Under the pieces are notes generated by a model, which worked only from the letters and a program-made list of their open reading frames with translations, made no database searches and was not told where the DNA came from. Shown here one piece after another: positions 1 through 10,980 of a stretch of DNA of 64,000 bases. Every line of letters begins with the position of its first letter. The first letter of the stretch is position 1. This DNA is from Drosophila miranda (lineage: Eukaryota; Arthropoda; Insecta; Diptera; Drosophilidae): NCBI RefSeq assembly GCF_003369915.1, contig NC_046677.1:30708913-30772912 (forward strand). The letters are read 5' to 3'. A program made the translations under genes and the position numbers.

Positions 1-770
1 TTTTGACCTTGGTTATAAACCTTATCTTTAATAAACAAATTTTTTTGTATTTTTACAAGTGTCCCAATCACAAAAAAAAAACCACAAAACTAAGTTTAGA
101 TTAAAAACTATCTAATATCCATAGGCCCAAATCTCTCTTATCTTATCTTAAATTGTTGCTTATCTTCTTAACCGTCAAAACTTGGCTTAAACTAAACTAA
201 AATTGAATAATTCATTGAAAATAATTGGTGGATACTCACTCAAGCTATTGTTGTACATATTGATCATACTATTCATGATCATAGTTGGGATTTTCTTGTG
301 AGTATTTACGATACGATTAACATTTAGGCAACAACGACAATTACAACATGGACAACAGTGACAACATTGACATTGACATTGACATCGAAACGACACCAAA
401 AATGTGCATGACAAATAGACGTAGTAGTAGCATATTCCATTACAACATCAAGTACATACCCCAGTGATTTTTACATAACGCGCACTTTTCAGAACGGATT
501 TTGAGTTAAATATTTAATCATTTATGGTGGCATTGGGCCACTGCTTGGCGGCCTTGGGCCTTTGTACACTTTTATATCAACTTATGTTAGAATTATTTGC
601 ACAGCATTTTCACTTTTCGTTTGATTCGCTTTTCATACGCTTTTCCTTTTGCGTCGAGGGTCGGGGGTCGTGGGTCGTGGGTCGAGTGGAGGTTTGGGCA
701 ACAAATATGTGGCTGTATCGGTCTCCGAAAATTAAAATTTATCATTCGGCGGTCGCTCCTTTGTTCTTTG

Positions 771-822
771 TTGTCTGTCTGACTGTCTTTCTGTCTGTCT
801 GTCTGTCTGTCTGTCTGTGTGT
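771..822. repeat. (CTGT)n microsatellite
   Basis: About ten near-perfect CTGT units run in tandem, ending in GTGTGTCC. Likely polymorphic, with no coding significance. Confidence 0.85.
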
Positions 823-1189
823 CCGGGTACCATGCTGCGGATAGTTAATAGCTTTTATCTCTTCGTTACATGGTGCCTGCTCCTCGATTTATGGTGTATG
901 TGTGTCCTGAATGTTGTGAGTAGTGGTTGCGGCAGTTGCAGGCAGCTCCTGGCAGCAGATGGTGCCAGGATACAACGCTCTTCTGTGCCTCAGATTCGCT
1001 CAGCACTCGGCTGAGCGCGTGTCTACGGGTAAGCGCAGCACCAAGCGCACTAGTTGACGCCTAAACGTCTACTACGAAATGCGTTTGTTGTAGCGAACCC
1101 CAATTTCGAAAAATTCCAAATGGCGGTACACACACACATGCAGCCAGTGATGCTCGGTGGCTGGGAGTGCACCCATACAGATGTATCTG

Positions 1190-1214
1190 AGCAGAGCAGA
1201 GCAGAGCAGAGCAG
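1190..1214. repeat. (GCAGA)n microsatellite
   Basis: Five tandem GCAGA pentamers precede a run of GTCAGA/GTCTCG-type imperfect repeats. Confidence 0.75.
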
Positions 1215-2436
1215 CAACTGCGCAGCATCCGCTTCGGCTCTCCGTCTGAGTCAGAGTCAGAGTCTCGGTCTCGGTCTCCGGTCGCTGCTTTGTGATTTAT
1301 GTACAAAATGGCAAAAAGCAAAAACAAAATAATACAAAATACGCTCGCACACACACACAGATACAGCTTGGCCACTCTCACAGATGCAGCATCCTTCTCT
1401 CACAAATGCAAACGCAGCCTCTGCCGCGTCGACTTAATCCCAACAGTGTCCTGCTTGAAGGGGTGTGGTGGCCACCCCCTGGCCAGCATCAGCCCGAGCA
1501 CCAGCACCCGGGCACGGTTCTCTTTATTACATAGTTACTTATGTACTACGCTGGCCTCTGTGTGGGTATGCGTGTCCGTGTACCCGTGTATCTGTGTGCA
1601 CGGCGTATATACAGACAGACTGTTGCTGCCGGCTTTCTCGTTGAGGCCGAGCTTTTTTGAGTGAGATAGAGATTTGAGTGGAATTTGAGAAGCACTCGGC
1701 ATTGTTTTATGATTTTTGACTATCACACTCCAATTATGGATGCTTAACATGTGATTTTAGTTGGGATTCATATAGAAGTCCTTGAAAAGAAACATATATA
1801 TATAATATATAGCCCTCCAAGAGACCAACAATGTGGTGATAATTCGTAGGGTCTTAATAAATCCATGTATCGTTCGATATATCGCACTCAAACTGCCAAA
1901 AATTGTCCATGAACTACGCTGCTTCACACCTCGGATCATCCCTCAGCCTCGACGATCCCCTCTGCCACTGCCCATTCATTCTTGAACCCAAGGACCTCCC
2001 AAGGCTCTACCAAGACCCAGATGAATGAACAAACTTTTGCTCAAAGCTCCTCCGCCCCCAAAAAGGAGCTTTTGTCCGGACTCACTCGAAAAAGCGTTTT
2101 TTATGTACGTGGCGCTCGGAAGAGCTGGAGGAAAGTTTTTGGTATCTGGCTTTTACCTACAAAACACCAAGGTGAGAGAAAACTCTGCCGGCAGAGATAA
2201 CAGCAGCAGCAGAGCCATCAGAAGTAGCAGCCACGGCAGCAACAGCACAGCAGCAGCAGAGGTATAATAAAAATCCATTTTTATAGTCCCGACTGAGCCC
2301 GTGGACCCAGCGACTGTTGCCTGTGGGACGTTGGGCAGAAACAACCCCCCACAGATAGGGAGAGCAAAAAAAACACAGATTTTGTGGAGTGGAATGGGAA
2401 GGGTGGAAGGGTGATATTGGTGGTGAATGGTGGCGA

Positions 2437-2459
2437 TGGTGGTGGTGGTGGTGGTGGTT
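2437..2459. repeat. (GGT)n microsatellite
   Basis: Seven tandem GGT triplets. In one frame they give a poly-Gly/Val stretch in a chance reading frame. Confidence 0.75.
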
Positions 2460-2789
2460 CCCAAAAAATGTATGAAATTTTACTGCCTGCCAACGTCAAC
2501 ACGAACTTCAGGCTCGCTGCCACAGCCTCTGTTGCTGCAGCAGAATCTGTGGCCGCCTCTTCTGCTGCGCTGCCGAGGTTGTTGTTGTTGTGGAGTGCCT
2601 CCGAACGAGCGCGTGGAATGTTGCCATATGCCGTCATATGTATGTACATCTACTCTCCACTTAGATTCTACATAGATGTGCGGCACAGTGTGTGTTGTTT
2701 GCGTACGTACTACGTTTGGTACAGTCGCCTGGCAGCAGAGGCTCTGACAGAGGCAGCAACAGTGACGACGACTGCGACTGCGACGCGGA

Positions 2790-2833
2790 CAGCAGCAGAA
2801 GCAGCGGCAGCAGCAGCAGCAGCGGCAGCAATA
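2790..2833. repeat. CAG-rich triplet repeat
   Basis: An interrupted CAG/CGG triplet run. A shorter interrupted CAG stretch is present at about 2200-2262. Such runs occur both in coding and non-coding Drosophila DNA. No flanking coding sequence is recognisable here. Confidence 0.7.
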
Positions 2834-4552
2834 ATGTCCGTCCGATCTGCTCAGACGAACAGACTTTTGACTGTGCGACGGGGTAACCACTTTTTTGTGC
2901 CTCACGATACTCAGGCTTGCTGTTGTTGTTGATGCTGTTGATGTTGCTCTTCTTTGATTGCAAAGAAACAGGGTGCCTTCAAGGATTTTAAACGATTAGG
3001 ATTCGGGTTTTGAGCTGATGAAAACTGAAAACTTTCCAGAAGGAAACTTCTTAACAAGTCCATCTTTTGATGACCACAATGATGTGCTGAAGATCCACAT
3101 ATCGTACCACTATAGAAATCTGATATTTCTGTTGCTTAAAGATTAGATCCGTACCTTGCGGCACCCTGTACCTGGCCATGTTTAAGTTTAACAAGTGTGT
3201 AAGCACATAAACATAGAAATGGAATTAAGTTTGCATAGCAAAAGAAAATAAACTGCTAAAATTATAATAACACGTCGTGGGGGCTGCAGCGGGGGCACGG
3301 GTGCGGGCTTAAAAATTGAAACTAGTGTAAAGCAAAAAAGAGACCAATTTACACACACCTACAAGGCACACGGCACACGGCACACAACGGAGGGGGACGG
3401 AGCGACGGAGCGACAGGCGAACATTGACAGTGACAGGGGACGACCAGGCGAGCATACCGAAAGAACCAAAAGGCGGGTGGGGGGGAAGCGAGAGGGGAGA
3501 GGGGAACATGGTATGTAATTTATAATATCCTTTGTCCTCTGCCGGCTTTTGTGCTCTGTGAAAAGTGAAAATGTATCTCTTTGTGTGTGTGAGCGTGTAC
3601 CACACATACATGTGCGCGGGCTGAGAGCCGCAGTGTGTGTGTGTCCTCACAGATACAGTCACTTTGGTCCGCACTGGCGGAGATAGAACTGCTTTGGTCC
3701 ACAACAGAACACCGATATAGCTACAAATTCGTTGCTCCACACAAAAACACTGTCACTGCCACAAACACGGCTGCAAATTCTTTGGTTCACAGTTGCAGAT
3801 ACACAGATACAGATACAGGCACACTAGTGCCCAGCGCTTTTTACTTTTAGCGTGGATTTTTCCCCGTTTCGCCGTTTCCCCCTTTCGCCGTTTGTGCCGG
3901 GCAAATAGTTAAAACTAAAATAAATTTAGTTGTTGTGAGCGACACACACACACACAGACACAAATATAGTCGTACACAGACAAGGGGGACCAGTGGAGAG
4001 ACAGACAAAAGATAGCAGCGACGCCATCTTTGCTTTGCTCTCGCGCTGATAAGTATGCTACGCTTGTTTGGAGGCTCCTTGCCCCCGCACCCGCTCCCGC
4101 CACCGCCCACGCTCCTGCTCCTGCTTCTATTGCGACTGCCGTTGCACGAAATCTCATTATATTTGTTTTATTTTATTTGGTGCCACGTCTTCGTCGTTTG
4201 CAGCAGCTTCTTTGCTACTTTTGGTTCTCCTTCGCTTTTGGCTTTTATGTCTATTTCCTATGCTTTTGTGGCGGAGGGGGGGGAGTACTTTGGTGTGCAC
4301 GTAACTAACTTCTGGCCATGCCCAGGACACTTGCAGGTCCTTGGCAGTGTCCCTGGCTCACATTGTCATCTACTTACTTACTACTTAATGCGTGCTTAGT
4401 TATTGTTTTAGTGTGGCCTTTTGTCTCAAAATTATTAACAATGGACGTTGCCTGACAACCGCCCGCCTTCCGCAATCCGCCGACTCGGGTGGAGCTGGCT
4501 TTCACTCGGGGCTTCCAGGAGAAAGACCCACGGTAATAGCATTTAATGCACC

Positions 4553-4690
4553 TGCACACACACCTGCACACACACACACACACACTTGCAGTTAAGTTGC
4601 TTTGTTCCCCGCTCTGGCATTGTCTGCCACACGCACACACTTGAGAGACACCATCATCATCAACATCAACATCATCATCGCCATCGTGGT
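4553..4690. repeat. (CA)n and (ATC)n simple-repeat cluster
   Basis: A CA dinucleotide run at about 4566-4586 is followed by an interrupted ATC/AAC triplet run at about 4649-4685. Confidence 0.7.
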
Positions 4691-5348
4691 GTTGGGGCTG
4701 GTGCTGGTGCTGGTGGCGGCCATCGTTATCATGATTGTAAGCGGCTTTATAAATGCTTCATTTTACGTGTGTTTGTTCATTATTTATTTACCTTTAGTAG
4801 CGCTTAATTTTCACTCACTGCCGTCGCACTCTTCTGCCGCTGCACACCTGTTTCGCTCCCCTTCCGTCCCCCGCCCCTTGCCATCCCCCTGCCATCCCTC
4901 TGCCATCCGTGAGCCTTTAGTTAAATTGCCAAATGTAAAGCTAATGATCTAATTTCATATTTATATCCCGGCTATTTTCATTATAATGATGCTGCATTAA
5001 AATATTGCATTTTACATTGAAACTTTCAATATTTAATTCCCGTTTTATGGTCTTGAATATTGAATGATTCCAGGGGGGCGACCTTTAGCTGTAGATTTAA
5101 ACTGTGTTTTGAAGCTTTACACATTAAAGATGCTGTGGCCTTAATGCCACAAATAAAAACAACCCGGTAGCATTTGAAATTCTGGGATTGTTACAATTTT
5201 AGAAGTAAAACAACATTGAATTCAACGACAAAATCAATTAGTACAATTTCGAGAATAAAACCCACAGAAATTATATTTAATAACAAACACTTCCGGCACC
5301 TATTAGTTCGTATAAAGCAGTCGTTGTTTGTCCTGTGATCGAGTGGCC

Positions 5349-6332
5349 ATGGAGAACCGAATGGTGGGCGGCAAGTACCGGGCGATCGAGCGAATCGGTG
5401 GGGGAGCCTTTGGCGAGGTATACAGTGGCATTTGCGTGGAGGATAACACCGAGGTGGCCATCAAGATTGAGCCACACGATTCGAAGAGCCCGCAGCTGGC
5501 GAACGAGGCCAAAGTGTGCCAGAAGTTGGGCGACAGTCCAGGGTTTCCCACCTTCTTTTACTACGGCAGCGAGCAGAACTTCAAGGTCATGGTGGTAGAG
5601 CCCCTGGGACCATCGCTGTACGATCTCTACCTCATGTGCAGCCGTCACTTTTCCCTGAAGACCATCCTGATGCTCGCCAGCCAGATGATGGCACGGCTGG
5701 AGGCCATCCACGCCATCGGATACATCCATCGCGACGTCAAGCCTGAGAACTTCCTGATGGGACGGGGCGACAAGCGCAACAAGGTGTTTCTGATCGACTT
5801 TGGAATGTCGCATCCTTACAGGGATTTCGCCACGAAGAAGCATATTAACTTTTCCCCGACGTGCTCTATAGTTGGCACCTTGCGCTTTTTATCCGTCCGT
5901 GCCCAGAACGGCAACGAGCAGTCGCGTCGCGATGACCTGGAGTCCCTCATGTACTGCCTGATATACTTCTATAAGGGCCTGCCGTGGATCGGGCTCTCCT
6001 TCGCCAACAACAAGCAGAAGACTGAGATGGTCGCAGAGATGAAGAGGAGCACGAAGATCGACGATCTGTGCGGCGGGCTTCCACCCATGATCACTATGCT
6101 CACGAAATACATCCGCAACCTGCGCTTCGAGGACGAACCCGACTACGTGTACATGCGTATGATGCTCCGCGTCCTCTCTCTGGATCTGGGCTACGTGTAC
6201 GACCTCAGATTCGATTGGACCCAGCTGGAGGAGCAGCAGAACAGAGACCATGAGTCAACGGAACCAGAATCGACGGTACAGTCGTCCTCTGTCTACAGGA
6301 CTTGCCTTACCAGCCCAGATGTAGGTGTTTGA
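5349..6332 (+). CDS. Casein kinase 1-like protein kinase, intronless, divergent
   Basis: This is a 327-residue serine/threonine kinase of the CK1 family read from the first ATG; an upstream TTG continues the frame but is not a credible start. The whole protein is a kinase domain. It shows a glycine loop GGGAFGEVYSG (residues 17-27), VAIK lysine at 39, catalytic HRD at 127-129 with KPENFLMG, DFG at 150-152, and the CK1 hallmark EQSRRDDLESL in place of the usual APE segment. Several positions depart from CK1 consensus: the activation-segment G-T-L-R-F-L-S replaces the usual G-T-A-R-Y-A-S, and DFGMSHPYRD replaces the DFGLAKKYRD-type sequence. The catalytic residues are intact, so an active enzyme is likely but with altered substrate recognition. 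The lack of introns suggests a retrocopy, as with the testis-biased CK1 paralogs of flies (inference). A same-strand relative begins 1.24 kb downstream. Confidence 0.93.
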   Translation: MENRMVGGKYRAIERIGGGAFGEVYSGICVEDNTEVAIKIEPHDSKSPQLANEAKVCQKLGDSPGFPTFFYYGSEQNFKVMVVEPLGPSLYDLYLMCSRHFSLKTILMLASQMMARLEAIHAIGYIHRDVKPENFLMGRGDKRNKVFLIDFGMSHPYRDFATKKHINFSPTCSIVGTLRFLSVRAQNGNEQSRRDDLESLMYCLIYFYKGLPWIGLSFANNKQKTEMVAEMKRSTKIDDLCGGLPPMITMLTKYIRNLRFEDEPDYVYMRMMLRVLSLDLGYVYDLRFDWTQLEEQQNRDHESTEPESTVQSSSVYRTCLTSPDVGV

Positions 6333-6466
6333 CTATTGAACGCAGGGTTTGAATCGATTCCGGAACATTAAACACAGATTACGATTCAACTTTGTTTTGT
6401 TTTGAGAGAAGAAGTTTTCAAGGACACATTCCCGTTTGTCTTAGGGCTAGCAATGGGTTTCCACAC

Positions 6467-6472
6467 AATAAA
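6467..6472 (+). terminator. Poly(A) signal of the first CK1-like gene
   Basis: A canonical AATAAA lies 135 bases after the stop codon on the same strand and gives a short 3' UTR. No other AATAAA is closer to the stop. Confidence 0.6.
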
Positions 6473-6479
6473 ATTCAAT

Positions 6480-7500
6480 ACAACTAAAAAATTAGTGTAC
6501 TATCGGAAGCGCTGTGAGGCGCGGCAAGGGCCGCGGCACTACCCGGCCAGTGTATAAGTGAGTTAATGATTTATGTAACTTATAAAATGTATACTTTATA
6601 CCTAAATTTTCAGGAGCACGCCCAATCTCTTTCTCTCTTTCTCGCCGATGTTTTTGAATTCTGCTCGCAGGTTTCATGAGAGATGGGAAAAAATTGAGAG
6701 AGCAAGAGTGGAACCACCACCACTAGTTATGCTAATGTTAGTTGTTGTACTCCGTCTATACTCTTTGTACACTTTTTATACTCTTGTACTGTTTTTTTAT
6801 TCCGCTACATCTGTCCCTCTCTCTTTCTCTCCCTTCTCACAGCAGCAGCAGACGTTATTACTCGCTCTCCTCCGCCAGAGGGCGAACACTGCACGAGGAA
6901 CAGTGTGTGGGAGTGATGGAGAGGGAAAGTAAGCACATGGAAGGAGAGTAGCCACTGCAATTTCTTTTGTTTCGATCTGATCCAGCAAAGATTCAGCATT
7001 CTTCTCGATAAGGTAATTTTCTATGATTCTCCGTTTAGATGCCATAGATATTAATTCTCTGGGGTGGCGGAAGGAGTCGGGGCTAAATGTTGATGTACAC
7101 TTGTAACAGCGTGGTTCACAGGAGTCTACATCCAAAATTTGGTTGCTCTGGCTCTTGTGGTCTCTGAGATCTAAGAAGACATAGTTATATCAATAGATGA
7201 TGATGCTGATGAAGTGCGGCTTTAGTGGGGCCCGGAAACGCTTCCTTTTGGAGTGAGACTTTTAGGCCTTTCATTGGAAATATCCCCAAGAAATGTCTCT
7301 CCTTTCCAATAGTGTGGCTAGACTCCTACTAGCCCATAATACTACTTCTTTGATTACAAATAAAGTGACTAGAGCTGCTCCATTCACAAGTTGCTGCCAA
7401 AAAAATAAATAGAGCAAAGCTTGACAGGCAGAACCATGTGTTAAATGTCAAAATCCGTACAAGTACCAAATTAATTTCCAAATAAAAAAGGCCAGAGCTC
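6480..7500. other. Spacer between the CK1-like genes
   Basis: No supported gene. The stretch holds TC- and AG-rich low-complexity runs (about 6625-6930) and a probable DINE-1 relic (listed separately). Short open frames on both strands lack any recognisable domain. Confidence 0.5.
7136..7265 (-). mobile_element. Degraded INE-1/DINE-1-like fragment
   Basis: The segment reads CTCTGGCTCTTGTGGTCTC, then GAGATCTAAG, then GGAAACGCTTCC. In reverse complement these match the landmarks of the better preserved element at 36.7-37.7 kb: the GGAA.CGTTTCC head block and the AGACTATAAGAGC(T)AGAG block. The middle has been replaced by a short GATGATGCTGATG stretch, so this is an old, deleted copy. The family name comes from remembered INE-1 landmarks and no repeat library was searched. 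Confidence 0.5.
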
Positions 7501-7512
7501 AGTAGATTGCAA

Positions 7513-7519
7513 TTCAGTC
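7513..7519 (+). promoter_or_regulatory. Candidate initiator (Inr) of the second CK1-like gene
   Basis: TTCAGTC fits the Drosophila initiator TCAKTY, with the start A at 7516. That would give a 52-base 5' UTR before the ATG at 7568. A weak A/T-rich AATAAAAAA box lies about 30 bases upstream. This rests on a motif only, and the real start site needs cap mapping. Confidence 0.3.
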
Positions 7520-7567
7520 GGCGAGCGAGCTGTGGCTAAAAAAAAAAAAAATTCAGACGAAACCGAG

Positions 7568-8692
7568 ATGAAGTCTCAGACACAAGCACCGATGAAGGAC
7601 AGCACTCCTTCTGGACACAACCGAAAGCCGTCACTGCACTTGGACAACCAGCTGGTCGGCGGCAAGTACCGGGTGGTGAAGCGCATCGGCTCGGGCTCCT
7701 TTGGCGACATCTATCTGGGGGTCTGCTTGAAGGACGCCTCCGAGGTGGCCATCAAGGTGGAGAGAAACGAGGCCAAGTATCCGCAGCTGGCGTACGAGGC
7801 GAAGGTGTACCAGAAGTTGGCCAAGAACCCGGGGTTTCCCACCCTCAAGCACTTCGGCTGCGAGCAGCACTTCAAGGCCATGGTGATCGAGCTGCTGGGA
7901 CCCTCGCTGGAGGAGCTATTTACCACGTGCAAGCGCCGCTTCTCATTGAAGACGGTGCTCATGGTCGCCGATCAGCTGCTGTCCCGTCTGGAGAATCTCC
8001 ACGCCATCGGATTCATCCACCGCGACATCAAGCCGGACAACTTCCTGATGGGCACGGGCAAGCAGGCCCACAAGCTCTTCCTCATCGATTTTGGTCTGTC
8101 CAAGCGATACATGGATACCGAGTCGCTCCTGCACATACCCTTTCGCAAGGATCGCAACTTGACGGGCACCGTGCGCTACGCGTCCGTCAACGCCCAGAAG
8201 GGGATAGAGCAGTCGCGGCGCGACGATCTGGAGTCGATGTGCCACTGCCTGATGTACTTCAATCTGGGCAAGCTGCCGTGGCAGGGCATCGCCGCCGCCA
8301 GCAAGAAGCAGAAGTACGAGATGATTCTGGAGAAGAAGAGCGGCACGAAGATCGAGGAGCTCTGCAAGGCGTTTCCCTCCGAGTTCGCCGTGTTCATGAA
8401 GTACATCCGCAGCATGCGCTTCAACGAGGATCCCGACTACAACTACATGCGACAGCTGTTCCGCCTCCTATCGCGCACCCTGAACTACCAGTACGACAAC
8501 GTATTCGACTGGTCGCTGATGAAGCAGCAGAAGCTGGAGCGGCAGCGCGAGCGCGACCAGGAGCGGGCACGTGGGATCACCGGGGCGCGTCTGTCCCTCG
8601 CCAAGAAGGGCGACCACTTGCAGCTCAGCTCCGGGCTCAAGTACAGCCACTGTGCCGTGGGCGACGGCTCGCCAACCTGCATCAGAAAGTGA
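7568..8692 (+). CDS. Casein kinase 1-like protein kinase, intronless
   Basis: This is a 374-residue CK1-family kinase from the first in-frame ATG; a GTG 12 codons upstream starts a poly-Lys stretch encoded by an A-run and is not a credible start. Residues 1-30 are a short polar N-terminus. The kinase domain follows: glycine loop GSGSFGDIYLG at 41-51, VAIK lysine at 63, HRD at 151-153 with KPDNFLMG, DFG at 174-176, then GTVRYASVNAQ and the CK1 signature GIEQSRRDDLES. It ends with the family-typical F(D)W motif. A basic, Arg/Glu-rich tail of about 60 residues follows and ends in a unique sequence. All catalytic elements are conserved and closer to CK1-alpha than those of its upstream neighbour. 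The intronless structure and the paired arrangement suggest an old retroposed copy that duplicated in tandem. Candidate relatives are the testis-biased D. melanogaster CK1 paralogs such as CG7094, CG9962, CG2577 and CG12147, but orthology cannot be assigned here. Confidence 0.95.
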   Translation: MKSQTQAPMKDSTPSGHNRKPSLHLDNQLVGGKYRVVKRIGSGSFGDIYLGVCLKDASEVAIKVERNEAKYPQLAYEAKVYQKLAKNPGFPTLKHFGCEQHFKAMVIELLGPSLEELFTTCKRRFSLKTVLMVADQLLSRLENLHAIGFIHRDIKPDNFLMGTGKQAHKLFLIDFGLSKRYMDTESLLHIPFRKDRNLTGTVRYASVNAQKGIEQSRRDDLESMCHCLMYFNLGKLPWQGIAAASKKQKYEMILEKKSGTKIEELCKAFPSEFAVFMKYIRSMRFNEDPDYNYMRQLFRLLSRTLNYQYDNVFDWSLMKQQKLERQRERDQERARGITGARLSLAKKGDHLQLSSGLKYSHCAVGDGSPTCIRK

Positions 8693-8881
8693 TTGTGCGG
8701 GGACGCCTGCCTTCCCAGACACTCTCAAAATTCGTTCTTAGATACAGTATTTGCATTTAGAAGTTCAATTGTTCGGGACCCTTGACACGAGTGCGGGAGG
8801 AGCTTGAGGCTGGGCCGCCGCTCTCGGCTGGCAATCGATGGACACTTGATTTAACTGTGTTTTTTTATATTTATATCCCGC

Positions 8882-8887
8882 ATTAAA
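8882..8887 (+). terminator. Possible variant poly(A) signal
   Basis: ATTAAA, the commonest variant signal, lies 190 bases after the stop of the second CK1-like gene. No AATAAA lies closer to the stop. Weak support. Confidence 0.3.
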
Positions 8888-10080
8888 GCTAATCGAAGTT
8901 TGCTGCAGTTGTCGTTTGAAAGGGAAATCCACTGAATATTGGATGGTATTCATGCTGCTCCCCGCTCCATGGGGAACACCTCGTTGGGTTTTCCATTAAG
9001 ATGAAAGTCCCCCTGGGGTTCCTCGGAAAGGGAACTTAATAAACTGTCAAATTGTCATGTAAACGGGACAGGGCTGCCAACCCAACCGAAAGTTTTCCAC
9101 CTCGAAAGGAAGTCGCCGCACGGAGGCCAGAGTGCCGGGTTTATTTACGCTACTTATTTATTGAGTAGCGAGCAGCGGACAGGCTAGTGGAGTGCAACCA
9201 CAACATTCCCGAGCTATGGGAACACGAAATATGGTGGTTTCATAGTGGAAACCCCACAAAAGTTCCCACTGCACACGCCGAAACCCGGCAAAATACAGTT
9301 CTGCCAACCGCAAAGACCATTTTATTAGTTCCTCTTGCGCGGCTTCCATTTTTGTGGCAGCGGAAATAAGTGGAAAAGTTGGGTACACTTTACTCTTCAT
9401 TTTTCCATTTCTATATTTATTTGTTCTGTTACTGTTACAAAGGCTTGTCTTAAAGACGGGGTCGCGACACGGCACCTGCTGCCAAATTAAATTCCCAGAG
9501 AACCATAGCAAAACGGGAGAAAAACTACATGGCCATGGCTATGGTTATGGCTCTGGCTCTGGCTATGACAGACTGGAAACTTCAATAATTTATGATGCAG
9601 CAGCGGAGGAAGCGACGGAATCATTTTGCCATTTGGAGTAATTTTTCTTCTTTCTCCCTGATTCTCTCTGTTGCAGAGGGAAAACTTTTCCCGGCAAACA
9701 GAAAACATAATTAAGTGTTGTCTTGAGTTGGGTGCATAGTTGACATGACAAACAGTTGATGAACAACAGAGCAACAGAACGCGGGAGAAAGGAGAAAGGA
9801 GAAAGGGCACTGGAAAAACGGGAAAAATTGCAAATTCCATTGGGGAAAATCGCACTAGAATTGTGGCTAATAAAGCGGCTTGACGAGTGGCAAGTGCAAA
9901 GCAAAATGCCAGACAACTGTGAGTGGTCCTGCCTGTCCCGCGCTGTCTGGGCCGCTCCTCGTCTTGGCGGCGACACCTTTCGCGGGCCCTGACAATGACA
10001 GCTGGTATGTGAGCGTATGATAAATCGTCCGACTGACAGCCGACTTGAATGGTATGGTAATTTTGATGGAAACACCATCC

Positions 10081-10112
10081 TCCCGGCTCCCGGCTCCCGG
10101 CTCCCGGCTCCC
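10081..10112. repeat. (CTCCCGG)n heptamer repeat
   Basis: Four to five tandem copies of a 7-base unit. In reverse they generate the repetitive Gly/Arg/Glu/Pro N-terminus of a chance frame. Confidence 0.8.
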
Positions 10113-10689
10113 TGCCACCCGCCACCTGCTGACACCTGTGTCCTGAATGGGCGAACGGGTACAGTCCCGTTCAGTAATGTAATTGCACATTTCGTTTCGT
10201 TTCGTTGTGTGAATGCAAAAGGGAGGTGTTTATTTAATTGGCCGAATGAATGGTGACTACGTGTATGCCATTTGCTTATTCAAAGTTTGTCCAATTGGAT
10301 GTGACAATTTCCAGTATTTGCCTTCCCTTCTCTTCCCTTTCCAAATGGAAAATAGTTAGCCATGACTAAAATAAGTGAGTGGAAGGTGCAGAATACAAAT
10401 GGAAATGGACACAAATCGAAACTTGCGAAAGGGATGCGAATGTGAGATGTGAAATGTGAGGAGAATGCAATGACATTGAAGAAGCAGACGAAAACGTAAT
10501 TTAAACTTTTCCATGCCCCACACACAAGGCACAAGGAGAGTGGAGAGTACAGAGAGACCTTAAATAAGAAACGTGAAGAAATGTATTCCTTAAGGTACAT
10601 GGCAAATATGGGAATCGTATAGGAAAGTCGCATATCTTTTCGCTTTTCTTGTCGATCGCTGAATCAATCGCATATCTAACTTATCGCTG

Positions 10690-10980
10690 TAAAGTAGGTT
10701 AAGTTAGGTTGACCCGGACGACCCTCAGCGGGGCCCCACATGGTAGGTGCAGTGCGTAGTGGCTGAGTTTCTCATTGCACATGATTTTCCTCCACCTACT
10801 TTCGGTTTGTGATCTGGCCTGCTTTTCTAGTTCTAAGGGAGACAGGCACGTTCTCGGCTCTCGTATTCGCCAGCCCGACGCCTTCCCAGTAGCGCCGCAT
10901 CTGGTGGTTTAGCTATCGGTAATGGTACTACGGGTACTCCTAAGGCGTTGCCCTACATAGTATAATCGAAAGACGATAGC
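10690..10980. repeat. Candidate dispersed repeat beginning TAGGTTAAGTTAGGTTGA
   Basis: GC content and texture differ sharply from the surrounding AT-rich DNA. The segment opens with a TTAGGTT-type repeat, as found at the ends of several fly repeats. It ends near a short inverted pair, AGCTATCG at 10911 and CGATAGCT at 10974. No coding potential is visible. A repeat-library search is needed to name it. Confidence 0.3.

Larger units (their letters stand above)
1..5348. other. Non-coding region, microsatellite-rich
   Basis: No open reading frame here has protein-like composition. The longer ones read through CA, GGT, CAG or CTGT repeats. The stretch may be intergenic, or intron or UTR of a gene to the left, and the sequence does not decide between these. 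It contains several simple repeats listed separately. The last 300 bases are AT-rich and lead into the first CK1-like gene. Confidence 0.6.

Noticed and set aside
2384..2932. 182-codon Gly/Ala-rich frame
   Set aside because: Formed by GGT and CAG triplet runs. The opposite strand is equally open.
5328..5348. TTG as start of the first CK1-like gene
   Set aside because: Non-ATG starts are rare in flies, and an ATG follows seven codons later directly before the conserved domain.
7927..8760. 277-codon frame overlapping the second CK1-like gene
   Set aside because: A shadow frame of the GC-rich kinase coding sequence. The kinase frame carries all the motifs.
9487..10125. 212-codon minus-strand frame starting with Gly/Arg/Pro/Glu repeats
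   Set aside because: Its N-terminus is the heptamer repeat at 10081-10112 read through, and the rest lacks protein-like features.
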